64,000 nt of DNA from positions 1 to 64,000 of the forward strand of contig BDIU01000389.1 in the NCBI GenBank assembly GCA_002118135.1. The letters are read 5' to 3'. The DNA is from Trebouxia sp. TZW2008. Lineage: Eukaryota; Chlorophyta; Trebouxiophyceae; Trebouxiales; Trebouxiaceae. How positions within the stretch are numbered: position 1 is the stretch's first letter; each line of letters begins with the position of its first letter. Shown piece after piece: positions 11,901-22,858 of the stretch. The translations under genes were made by a program, and so were the position numbers. The notes below the pieces were generated by a model. It had not been told where the DNA came from. It worked only from the letters and a program-made list of their open reading frames with translations, and ran no database searches.

Positions 11901-12531
11901 CTTACATATTGCCGCATGCTTGGAAGAGATGCTGGCGTTTTGGATGAAGATTCCTGTATCAATGATCAGACTTGTCAGACGAAAAGGGAAACTGCAGCAT
12001 TGTATGCTGTGCGCAAGGGGTCTGCACGTTCGCACCGTGCACTGGCAAGCCAGCATACTCTGCTTTCCAGGTCTCTAGCATGTCATGGTCAGCTGTTTGA
12101 CTGCCCCCGCCTCGTCCGATCAGATTCACTCCTGCACGTTCCGTGATTGCAAGGTGAGCATCAGACCGCAGCGACGACACTGTCCTCGAGGCTGAAACGA
12201 CATGAAGTCCACCATGATTGTAGTAGCCATCATGGTGGACTGCATGTCCTGATCACCTAGGTCCCTTGTGGGCCTAGCTCAGTGGTTGAGACTTGCGTTT
12301 GACTGATTTCCAGAACTTACCAAGGTACAGTGAGAACAAGTCTGCAGAGTCAGAACCTGCTTTCAAGTTGCCAACAGCCTGAAAACGAGGGACGAATGTT
12401 TACTTGCAGACCTTGCTATTGAGTTGAGAGCAGGGCTGGGGCAGGCCTACCTGGTCAGAAGCTATTTCTGCAGTGCTGACATCCTCTACCATGGGGTAGT
12501 CAGCAAAGTCTATTGCCTGTGTCTCGTCCAT
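2967..12531 (-). CDS. MDC1-like mediator protein: FHA, long Ser/Ala/Lys-rich middle, tandem BRCT
   Basis: Exons, 5-prime to 3-prime: 12531-12451, 12378-12321, 12191-12102, 11953-11906, 11828-11773, 11554-11423, 11182-9308, 8839-8647, 8310-7937, 7547-7359, 6932-5371, 5043-4841, 3825-3640, 3241-2967. They join in frame to about 1773 aa. Residues about 62-150 form an FHA (phosphothreonine-binding) domain: GVNLIGRG, NASISSKHAAI, WIKDLGSRNK, SVLSGDKLRFG. Residues about 1553-1773 form two BRCT repeats: VRVLYSTNIDKAKR, GRPIVSDSWVEACG, KKFGF, then AGGVVATK and ITRQSLDKKHDVLF. The middle is disordered and acidic/basic, with an SDSDETQDSQ cluster, an (RG)5 tract and tandem RRSTGRQA-type repeats. FHA at one end and BRCT2 at the other is the architecture of metazoan MDC1, which reads phosphorylated H2A(X) at DNA breaks; orthology is inferred. 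The 12102 donor and 6932 acceptor are the least certain boundaries. Confidence 0.85.
3523..3612 (-). repeat. Decayed copy of the BRCT1/2 linker exon, 3-prime part
   Basis: On the minus strand this segment repeats the last ~90 bp of the exon at 3640-3825, encoding a relic of the KFGF...LLLTAMHIFFTPG segment as NGFEMCTPSQHAQHHLLLTSMLVFFMPG. A donor-like GTATGC is kept after the CCAG, but there is no good acceptor. It lies in the intron just downstream of the real exon, in direct orientation. Confidence 0.8.
3975..4052 (-). repeat. Decayed copy of the BRCT1 C-terminal exon, 5-prime part
   Basis: This matches the first part of the exon at 3640-3825, including the acceptor side and the VSDSWVEACG region (here VSGSWEG, then frameshifted) and the TCTTTCGTTGA block. 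It lies in the intron just upstream of the real exon, so the real exon has a fossil copy on each side. Confidence 0.75.
7937..7985 (-). repeat. (RG)5-encoding hexanucleotide-like run in the MDC1-like gene
   Basis: On the minus strand, AGGGGT/AGGGGC units encode RGRGRGRGR directly before a GTGAGT donor. This is a short RG-type basic patch of the kind that contacts nucleic acid or is methylated on arginine; that function is inferred. It superficially resembles a telomere repeat but sits in frame inside an exon. Confidence 0.7.
8455..8646 (-). repeat. Tandem copies of an exon 3-prime end in an MDC1-like intron
   Basis: The exon at 8839-8647 ends in a run of GCT (Ala) codons followed by a GTGAGC donor and a TTCTTCTTC intron start. 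The next ~190 bp of intron repeat this junction (CAGCAGCAG plus AAGAAGAAG plus TGGCGGGC blocks on the + strand) about four more times with a 40-60 bp period and growing divergence. Confidence 0.75.
9161..9250 (-). repeat. Decayed copy of the 3-prime end of the large MDC1-like exon
   Basis: This segment repeats 9289-9378, which covers the last ~70 coding bases of exon 11182-9308, its donor and the first intron bases. The donor of the copy is GTACGC instead of GTAAGC. The period is about 128 bp. The copy lies in the intron directly downstream of the real exon end. Confidence 0.8.
12201..12246. repeat. Perfect 12-bp inverted repeat (hairpin)
   Basis: AGTCCACCATGA at 12206-12217 is the exact reverse complement of 12230-12241, with a 12-nt loop. 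After one mismatch the stem gains four more pairs (CATG/CATG). It lies in the second intron of the MDC1-like gene and about 25 bp from a tRNA-like half (12269-12300). It could be a small inserted element or a structured intronic RNA. Confidence 0.7.
12269..12305 (+). pseudogene. tRNA 5-prime-half-like sequence with A box
   Basis: GGGCCTAGCTCAGTGGTTGAGAC has the acceptor start, A box (TAGCTCAGTGG) and D-arm layout of a eukaryotic tRNA. No anticodon arm or B box follows. It is most simply a truncated tRNA or the head of a tRNA-derived SINE, inserted in an intron of the MDC1-like gene. Confidence 0.5.
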
Positions 12532-12999
12532 GGCCAGGAATGCAGTGCGAACGTGCTTCGAGCACAAGTCGCAAATCAACGTAGAGCTCGCTGTGGAAGC
12601 GCAGCACCGCTTGTACTGTTCATAAAACTAGCTACCGAGTCAGGCAGAGCGTAAAGTAAGAAAGCCTGACGCTGCGCCAGAACAACTCGGGTGAGGTTGG
12701 CGCGTCAGGCGACACCGACATGCTGTCATACTGCAGGCAGCCCTTCCGGGATCTGGGTCAAACCTGCAGCTGAACTCAAGTGCTCTGCAGAGCAATGAAT
12801 GAGTCATGACTCGATTGACATGTCAAAGACGAACGACATTCGTTTACGAAGCTTGCGCTTAGAAGCAGAGTTGACCGGACATATTTGCGCTGTCTACAGA
12901 TAAATCAAGGGGTCGCACGTTTCTGTCATCGGTCGTGCAGGCCATATTATCTGATCAATTGATGTCTTGCCATATTCTTCGCAGCTGACACTTCTCAAC
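12532..12999. promoter_or_regulatory. Shared upstream region of the MDC1-like and BTAF1 genes
   Basis: Only 468 bp separate the two divergent start codons, so both promoters and both 5-prime leaders must fit here, and a bidirectional promoter is likely. I see no clear TATA box in the usual position for either gene. The region contains no other open frame that I would call a gene. Confidence 0.55.
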
Positions 13000-15900
13000 A
13001 TGTCGACTGCCTCTGAAGGATCACGCTTAGGGAAGCTCTTGACGCTGCTTGAGAGTGAGTTCCTGACGTGACGCGCTCTCCAGACATATTCTCGCGTGTT
13101 TCAAAGATTGTTCAGCGCCTTCATCTGACCGTATTCCCTGGGCTTTTGCAGCGGGTGGCAGTCTCGACATTCGCAAAGCTGCCGCGGAGCAAGTTGCGAA
13201 CATCGCACAAAATCATCCTGCGCAGCTCCCTTCTTTGCTGAGACATGTGTGTTACTCGCAATGCTCATGCGTCTGCTTGACATTCCTTATGTCCGCAATC
13301 CGACGAAAACCTCACTGCCTGTGCAGATCCGTCGTTGCTTGCGTAACAAGCAATGGGATACTAGAATCGCTGCCTCAACATGCCTTGGTCGAATGGCAGC
13401 TCACTTTCAGCACCACACGGCATCTTCCCTTGCACAACAGGCAGAGTCTAAACCCCTGAACATGCAAATCAAACTGGAGGGCAGTGAAGCCTCTGCTGGC
13501 TCAATGACATTTAGCAACTTTGACATCAGCCAGGTTTTGCAGCAAGGCACTGTCCTTGTGGCATCTGCAGGGCAGGTGGGGGTCATGACATGCATGACAG
13601 TGATGCACTGCAGAAGTGTCTGATCATCTGCACTACAACAGTCTGAGCCAATGCATAAGGACTGTAAGCTTCCATCTGCTGACTGCAATCAATACCATGT
13701 TTTCATGGCATGTCAGGAGTATGACGCTGCTGTGGAAGAAGGCACAAGAGCAGAGCAGCTTGTCAGGCAGCAGAAAAGGCTAAAGCAAAGGTGAAGAATG
13801 CTGCTGCTCTCTTGCTGTTCAGATGCGTTTGTGGTCAATCTTGACTTCATCATATATAAGGGCACACGCTCACAGCGTAATTGCTATACCAACAAGGCAT
13901 TGCCTAGGTGCAGTCATACCAATTAAAGTCCCATCCATCACAGTCTTGTTGGCTGGCTCATATTGCAACCCCGCTCCTCCTTAGGCATCCTGCTTGTTCA
14001 GCATTGATGTATTGCAGCAAGGCCTGTCTCCTTTGCACTGCAGGTTGGGACTGGGCGGCAAGATGGAAGAGCTGATGGACACCAGCCAGCTTGTTTCAGA
14101 CGCAGATTTCCTGTCAAGCTCCCAGGCCCCTGCAAAGGCTAATGGCAAGGGCGCTTCAGACCTACTGTCAGACATGTCAGGTCTGCAGCTTCTCCACCAG
14201 CAATCCTCTGCCAACTTGACAATCTCCTTTTGTTTCCATTGAGTAGTGATACCAATCTGTTTTGTCCTGTCTCTTGGGGGTCTGTTCTGGCAGTAATTCA
14301 TTATGAGCCAGAAACGCTTGCATGCTTGTTGAACGCAGGGCCCTGATGCCGCTGGTTTCGTCTCATAAGGCTGTCTCATTCATGCTAAGTCGTATGGTTG
14401 AGGCAGCCTACTGCTTTAATGCTGTGATAAGCTCCTTCAGGTCATGTCATTACACATCAGCAGCGCAGTGCAAGGTATCCTGCTCAACAAAGCAGGCAGC
14501 TTCTCATTTGCTTCATGATGCTGATACCACCAATGCATGTTGTCAAGCATTGCACATCAGGTAAACAAGCTTCAAACTCGGGATCCACAATGTGGCATAC
14601 AATGTGGCATGGCTTATTGTTGGGCATGTGCAGGCCTGAGTTCTAGGGAACGCAATCTGCTGAAGCGTAAGTCCAGGGCCCTCAACCGGTCTGGCTCCAC
14701 AGAGGGCTCCGGCAAGCGGCCTAAGACTAGCAATACAGCAGCAGACGCAGCCGCTGAGCAAGCTGAAGCAGAAGAGGATGGGCAAGAGTGGCAAGCGGTG
14801 GCAGCAGGGCAGTGGCCCTTCCAAGTGCTGTGTGACCAGATGTGCATTGATGTCCTGGACCCTGTATGGGAGGTCAGTCACAGCACGACCTGCTAGCACT
14901 CTATTGCCTGGCTTGCACACCTGCTGAGAATATTGGGCAACAAAGGATAGCATTTCAATGTTTGCACCATGCTGCAAACTCTGCTTCAACATTCAGCATT
15001 CCCAGCCCGTTGAAAACATCCTTTTGCACAATGACGTTTAGCACATTGCTTAAGACAAGCATTTGGCATTGTACATATCAGCGAGTACAGTCCGGCCTTC
15101 TTGCTTCCACTGTCGTTTGCAGGTTGCTGCAAAGGCATGCCAATGACAGCATTTTGTCTTGAAGCTTGTGGATTTGCTTGCGATTAAGTGCAGCATTGCT
15201 TTGTTGCTGTGTAGACACGGCATGGAGCAGCGTCGGCCCTGAGGGAGGTGCTGCGCCACCAGGCAGAGTCAGCTGCTGTGCTCGCCCCTGTCAGTCCTGA
15301 CCCCACAGGTTAGCAATTGCACAGCTCAGATGCGTTTTATATAGCTTGATCTACAGACCAACTCATACCTTATATTGCAGCAATTTCTGACGTTTGCACA
15401 GCCCTGGTGTTAGTGCTATGTTGCAGACCACACCGCATCAGGGGGATCTTTGAGTGAGATCCCACAGGCAGGACCACTTGCCTTGCAAGCCTGCAGAGTG
15501 TGCTGCCTGCTGAGCATGCCTACCAGCTGTCTGAGCAGGTAGAATAGATGACAACAGTTGTGATGTTTTGTCAGATGGGCTGTCTGCTGGCTGCTTGCTG
15601 AGTATGATCACCCACTATCAGGTTGATTGCTTGACTCAGCTGATGACTTCAATGACATTGTCTGCCAGCTGTCTCTATAAACTGGAACAGGACTGCCCAA
15701 TTCTTCGTTGGCTCATGACCTGTGTTGTCTCATGGGTGCAATATATTCCAACAGCATTTGTACCAACCTGTATGCTTTGGTCTGTATCCACAGCTGTCAG
15801 CCTCCTCAACTATGCTGAGCGCACACTGAGGCAGTCCTGTTGCAAGTCGTGAGTCATACAGAGGCAGCACTGCGTCTCAAGGCAACTTCGTTACAAGGAG

Positions 15901-18900
15901 TGTGAGTCAAGTCTGACCATCACATGTATCATGGTACGAACCTGTGGGCTTCCCTCTGTGTGCTTTGCTGTCAGGCTCCTGTGCTGAGCTCAGTACAAAC
16001 AGAGGCAGGATTGTGCCTCAAGGCACTTGTTTCAACAGGAGGAAGTCATGTCTCAGCATGGAATGGGCTATGGCGCAGGATGGGCGGCTCCTGGAAAGGA
16101 GGGGCGCCTGCATCTGCAGGGGGTCAGTCAAGATTCACCATGACCAAGGCAGCGCTGTAACAAAACACAGAGCACTTTTCACCCATATCTGGGTTGTGGT
16201 ACAGGTTGGGCAGCTCTTGCAGGGAGCAGTACAATGGTAGCATTCCTCAAGGCTATTCTGTGACAAGGACATGGTGAAACGTCACATTGCCCATGGATGT
16301 GATACAGGCTGGGCAGCTCCTGGAGGAGAGGGGCACCTGCATCTGCAGGGGGTCATCCCTACAGATGTGGGCACAGCCTGCCACAGCAATCAGCAATGGC
16401 TAGAAGACTGCACCATCCGTCTGCTGTGTGTGCTGGCCCTTGACAGATTTGGAGACTTCACCTCAGATCAGGTGCAGCTCCCATGCTCCCTTGGTTGACT
16501 GTACAGCTGCTGACCTGATGAAACATCACTTGCCTTCTTACAATCATCTCTGTGGATGCTGGCGCCGACAAGGTCTGGACAGATATGCCAGTCTATTGTG
16601 TGCATGTGGGTTGCCTGTATCCTGTCTCAAGACAAGCTGGCATGCTCACTGCCATGCATGATTTGTGCGCAAGCAAGACTTTGAGGCACTGTCAGTGCAG
16701 TGTGGGAAGGACTGCAGTACAAGCCATAGCTAAAAAGCATGCGCTGATTGTGTCAGATTTGTGTCTTGCAGATTGTTGCGCCACTATGGGAGACAGCAGC
16801 CCAAGCATTTGGCACAGCTGTGCAACCGCTACCTATAGCCAAGGCATGCTTCACTGTGTGACACATATGCCTGCCTCAAAGCATGTTCTATTGTGTGACT
16901 CTGTGTCTGCCTGCAGGTTGTTGCCCCAGTGAGGGAGACAGCAGCTCAGGCAGTGGGTGCAACTGTGCAGCCGCTACCTGCAGCCAGAGTCTGCTGTGGA
17001 TCGTGTACCTGCTTGCAGATTTTTGCACCAGTGAGTAGGACATGGATACTACAAGCAGCCCTGATCATGACTCTACAGCGTGCTCTAGTGTGTGAAGAGG
17101 CACAATCCGCCTGCACGCAGGTTGTTGCCCCAGTGAGGGAGATAGCAGCTCAGGCAGTAGGCACAGCTGTGCAGCCGCTACCTGTAGCCAAAGTCTGCTG
17201 TGGATCGTGTACCTGCTTGCAGGTTATTGCAGCAGTGAGTGAGACATGGAGGCTATTTGCAGCCCCAATCATGGCTTCACAGCAAGCTCTGTTGTGTGAA
17301 GAGACACAACCTGCTTGCATGCAGGTTGTTGCGCCAGTGCAGGAGAAAGCAGCTCAGGCAGTAGGCGCAGCTGTGCAACCGCTGCCTGTAGCCACAGTCT
17401 GCTGTGAAATGTTTGCCTGCTTGCAGGCGGTTTCAACAAAGAGCGAGACATGGAGGATACCTGCAGCCCCGATCATGACTTTACAGCAAGCCTAATGTGT
17501 GAAGAGGCACAACCCGCCTGCATGTAGGTTGTGGCCCCAGTGAGGGACACAGCAGCCCTGGCAGTAGGCGCAGCTGTGCAGCCCCACGCCATGATCCCAA
17601 TGCATGCTAAACCTTGCAAGTAGACCTTGAACGCTTGCAGCAGCTCAAAGCAGACCCAGCAAAATGTGTCTGCTTGCAGGTGGTTGCCCCGGTAAGGGAG
17701 ACTGCAGCTCAGGCAGTAGGTGCAGCTGTGCAGCCGCTGCCTGTAGCCAAAGCACAGACATTGCTGGCTCTGCTGCATCAGCTGGTGCAGCAGCAGCAGT
17801 GGGATGTGCGCCATGGCGGCCTGCTGGGCCTCAAGTACCTGCTGGCAGCACGCACTGATGCTGGCCACCACCTCATGCCTCAAGCCTTGCCCGCAGCCAT
17901 GCTGGGTCTCAAGGTGCTAACCTGCCCTGTGACATGTGTCTGAATGCATGCGTTTAACTCAAGATGATACAGGGTCAGAAGTCATTGTTGCTGGGAACTC
18001 AGATGGCATTGCATGTGTGCAGAACCTGTTGTACAGAATGACGGGATAGCGGGCTGGCTGACTGTCGGTTGGTCAGTTTGTCTACGTGTATGTGTGTCTG
18101 CGGATCTGCGGGTCTGCCTGCCTGTCAGCATGACACGCTGCGCTTCTTCTGCTATGTCATGCATCCACAGAGTGACGGCCTATACCTGCCATCTCTCCTG
18201 TGGGATGCACAACACAGCAGCACGGTGCGCACCTGCCATGAGACATGCTTGATCTGGCTAGCTGGCTGCCTGCCTGCCTGCCTGCCTGCCTGCCAAGCAG
18301 TGAAGTGCGCAAATTGCGCGGCATTGCCTGTTGCTGCAGTCAAAGGACATGAGTGACAATGTTTAGGCAGTTGGTGCTGAAGCGTTGCTGCCTTTGACCC
18401 CAGGAGCTGGCAGACAATACATGCACGCAACAACCCAGTGTTGCAAATTGCATTACAGCTGCCATTTGCTGCTGCCACAGAACAGCAGTGCTAGTGAGCG
18501 CTCCGTGCCAGACAGGGCTGTTGTGCTAGCAAGCACTTCATGAGGTGCACAAATCATGTGATAGTTACCATTGGTTGGTGTCATAGGACAAGAGTGATGA
18601 TGTGCGGGCAGTGGCTGCTGAGGCGCTGCTACCGCTGGCACAAGTGCTGGCAGCCAGCCCACCTCAGGCTCTGCATGACACCCTGTGGGACATCCTGCTT
18701 GAGGTGGAAGAGCTCAGCCCATCCACAGGTCAGCTTCCTTGCCCTTCGGTCATCACATTTGTGTTTCCAGTCGACATGATCAGCATGACATGCATTGAAG
18801 TCCTGCGTCAGCAAAGCTATGCATCTAATCAACATACCAGTTGCTTCCCAGTGCTGGAACGTGAAAGCATTACTCTTGCTTGCAATCCAGCACCAGGTCA

Positions 18901-21900
18901 CTTTGATTGCCCTGTAGTCTTCACAGCCATGTCCCAACTGCTCTAAGCCAACAAAAGCTGCTTCTAGATCAGGTGTTACAGGGTTTTCCTTTAAGTGTCG
19001 CCTGTCTTGTTCTATTTGCCATGCTTAGCGCTGACTTAGTGTGGCAACTCAAGATACATTACCCCTGCTGACGTTCAAGCAATAAGTCAGGTGTCTCCCC
19101 GCTACATCACTCATTCAGCTGCATTCCCTGCTGTATGATGGATGCTGCACCAAGGTCAGTCATGTCATTGAGCCTCGGCTCAAGCAGCTACCAGCTGATG
19201 ACCTTGATGCTGTGCACTTTGCTGGCCATTGTGTCTCATGCTTAAACACTTGTGTACAGGCCACATGTTTTGAATGAGCGCAACGGGATCAGTCTGAGTC
19301 GCGCCACATGCGTGGCGTGCAACCCCATATGCTACATGGTGTGTTGCAGGCAGTGTGCTGTACCTGCTGACAGTGGTCTTTGGCAGCTCCAAAGGCACAG
19401 GGAAGGATTCATTGAAGGGGCTGATGCCCCGGCTGTGGCCTCTGTTCAGGCATGCATTACCTAGAGTGCACTTGGCTACTGTCAACTGCATACAAGCCTT
19501 CCTGACAAGCAGCAGTCAAAGCCACACCTGGCTGACTGCATCTGTGCTGCAGGCAGCGTGCTCTACCTGTTGACGGTGGTCTTTGGCAGATCTGAAACCA
19601 CAGGGAAGGATTCATTGGAGGGGCTGTTGCCCCGGCTGTGGCCCCTGTTCAGACATCCTTTGTCCAGAGTGCGCCTTGCTACTGTGGACTGCATACAAGC
19701 CTTCCTGACAAGCAGCAGCCAAGGCCACACCTGGCTGACTGCATCTGTGCTGCACACACTGTTCAGGTCGACTTTTCCCTGCCATGTCTGCTGTGAGCTG
19801 GCTTGATCTGCGCTGCATCAGGCTACTTGCAGTGAGTCTGACACAGGCTGTGCGTGTTGAAGCGCATGTCACGCCACTGTTGCACCTGCAACGCTTGCAA
19901 TGGTCAGGAGCATGCCAAAGACAATGCTTGCACGCGTCCGTGTTGCCGTTGTACTCTGTTCCATTGCTCATGGTGATGCTTTTGCCTCAATTCAGGAGTG
20001 TTTGCAGTCTCATAAACGCTGGTCAATAGGCTGGATGGCCCAAAGACCTAGACAAGAAAGTCAACACAACTGAATGCACAATCCCACTTGTGCTGATACG
20101 TCTGCTCCACTTCACAGGCTAGTATTCCAGAACCTTCTCCTGGAAGCAGACTCAGTCGTTGTCAGCAGCAGCCAGCAAGCCTGGGCACTTCTGATAGCCT
20201 CTGCCCAAAATTCGACCTTTCTGCAAGCTGCAAACCCACAGCTGGTGGAACAACTTTTCAACATGGCATGCACGCCAACAGGGCACGTGCTCAATCCACA
20301 ACACCTGCTCAGCTTCCCCATGGCTGCCAGCAGTGATGGGTTGCTGCCACCTGGCACGCCCTCGGGGCCCCACAAACATACCCTGGGGGACGAGGAGGGG
20401 TTTGATGTGGCTAGAATGCGCATGGCGGCTGCTCAAGCCCTAGGGCAGATGGCCAGCAAATTCACTTCCTCAGGCAAGGCAGTAATGCAGTGAATCACCA
20501 TATCTCACGGTCGACGTGAACACACTTGACATGAAGTGATATGCAATATGCAAGCATTGGAGATTTATTCACTAGAATGATGGTTCACTGCAGCACTGCA
20601 GTTCTGACTTCAGGTCTGTCTTGCTTTGACTGCTGCAAAGTTGCAACCATCAGCAGCTTTGACTTGACCCAAGCAGTCAGCAATCTTGCCCCTGCATGTG
20701 AGCTGGGCGACCATGTCAAGTGCACCTCAACATGCTGCCTTGGCTGCATAGCTTTCACAAGCAAGATGACCTTAGAGTCATGTTGTTCATCAGCAAATTT
20801 GTGGTGTGTACAGGTGGCAGTAACCCAGTCCTTGCAGCAATCCTGCACCATCTCAGCGTTCACAGTGCCACCTCACGCATCATTGCAGCTTTGACAGTCA
20901 CTGCGTGGCGGCATGCATCAAATGATGCCCCCCCCTTAGACCCCCAAGAGCCCCCGACAGACCCACCTCCCACTGCCAGCACAGCACAACAAGAGACCGC
21001 AACTTCAGCCCCTCCACAGCCCCCCACCAAACCCCCTCCTGCTGTGAGCACAGTGCCACAAGAGGTTGTCCAGGCCCTATTTGGGTATGTGGCAACGCCT
21101 GCTGTGGTGGTATCAGCTGGAGGCGCCATCCAATGCTACACTGAGCTTGAGTCCATGTATGCTTCCATGCAGCAGCATGCACAGGTACTTATCCCTTGCT
21201 GTGTTCTGTAGTGTGTGCAGTCGATTACCACTTGCTGGGATCTATAGCGTGCACATGCACACACCTCCTTGCAACTACCAAGCTGGCTATGCGATAGTGC
21301 CCTCAGACAAAGGCATGCTGCTTGCCTCTCACACGGTGAGGCCATGGTCACCATGCACAATAGCAATCACAGTTGTGCTCGGGTTTGCTGGAGCGCCAAC
21401 TTCTCCAGTATTTGAGAGCTGGCTGTTATGCTCTTCTGCGTCAAGTTAGACACTCCTGAAATCTGCATGACAATACATCTCGCCCTGTGAGCAGCCAAGC
21501 TTTGGATGATATCGGCGGAATGGTCTGTGACAGGTGCTTTGCCGTTGATTTGCATGTGCATGAGTGCTTCCACAGCTATTGCATATGCAGCTTGCATCAA
21601 TTCAATTGTGTCTCATCCATTGCGTGGCAAGAGTGGACAGAAGCCAATTAGGAGTCATCATGGATGGCTCACGGGCTGCATGACAAACCCTATGGTGCAG
21701 CAGAACCTCATCAACTCCCAAGCGCATTGCACAGGAGATGTAATAAGATGACAGATGCTGGTTCAGCATTCATAGCTGCGGTGGACCTATGCGAAACCCT
21801 TCAGATGGAGGGGAGCCGAAAAGGCTGCCATAAATGCATACTTTGTTTGTGTCTTATGTTGTAAACGCGTAAATTGATCAATGTGATGTGACAACAGGCG

Positions 21901-22797
21901 CTGGTCCAGCAATGTCACATAGCTGGGGTGGATCTCAGGGGAGCAGGCTTGCAGCCTGGAATCAATCTGGTAGCTGCACATTTGAACTCAGACCAGGCAA
22001 ATGCCCTACTGGGGTTGGTGCCAGCTGCCCCTGCCCGCCCTGCCCTTGCTGCTGCCAGAAATGCCCTTGCTGGCAGCACTGCTCAGGCCAGCTCACATGA
22101 AGCCATGTACTACTGCACAGTAAGTCACAATACCTTTTGGGTCCTTTTGTACACAAGACAGCCTGTGGTACTGCTGAATCTGTCTTGAACGCCAGAAATG
22201 CCCTTGCTGGCAGCACTGCTCAGGCCAGGTCATATGAGGCCATGTACTGCACAGTATGGCATCTGCCTCCTTGCCCTGTCTGCATGCAATTAGGGTAAAC
22301 GGCATCACACAACTTCCAACTGCCCTAGATAGACATCATGCTTTTCTCAGCATCACACAGCCTATAGCAAGGTGAGGGTGGTCAGCACGGGCTCCTTAGA
22401 CACACATCAAGCAGCCTGTAGCTTTTCTTCGATGCTCTGATAAGCTAATAGACAAGTGTCAATTGCCCAAGATAGACATTATATGTGTTTCAACTTTGTA
22501 GAGCCTTGGCAAGGTGAGGATGGCACTATGTGTTAGCAGGATCCATGCAGATCTACATCAAGCAGCTTGCAGCTGATAAGCTTATCAATCTCATGTGCTG
22601 ACAGCATAATCTCATGCTGGGAAGGTGAGCCTACCGTCAGCAATGTATGTTTGGTTCACAGCTGACAGCCTGCCTGGCAGCCGCAGTTATGCACCTGGCA
22701 CCCCTGCCTCTTGAGCTGACTCAAATCATCCAGCCCCTTACGTACAGCAGGGCAGCTGAGTTGCGTCGTTGCGTTGGCTGGCTAAAGCATGTAAAAT

Positions 22798-22858
<61 letters not shown>

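Noticed and set aside
16929..17495. 188-codon open frame in a BTAF1 intron as a separate gene
   Set aside because: It is made of tandem relics of exon 9 and stays open only because the period is a multiple of three; no independent start or domain.
16772..17600. CRISPR-like array (regular ~200-bp spacing)
   Set aside because: Units are contiguous exon-derived copies without unique spacers, in a eukaryotic intron.
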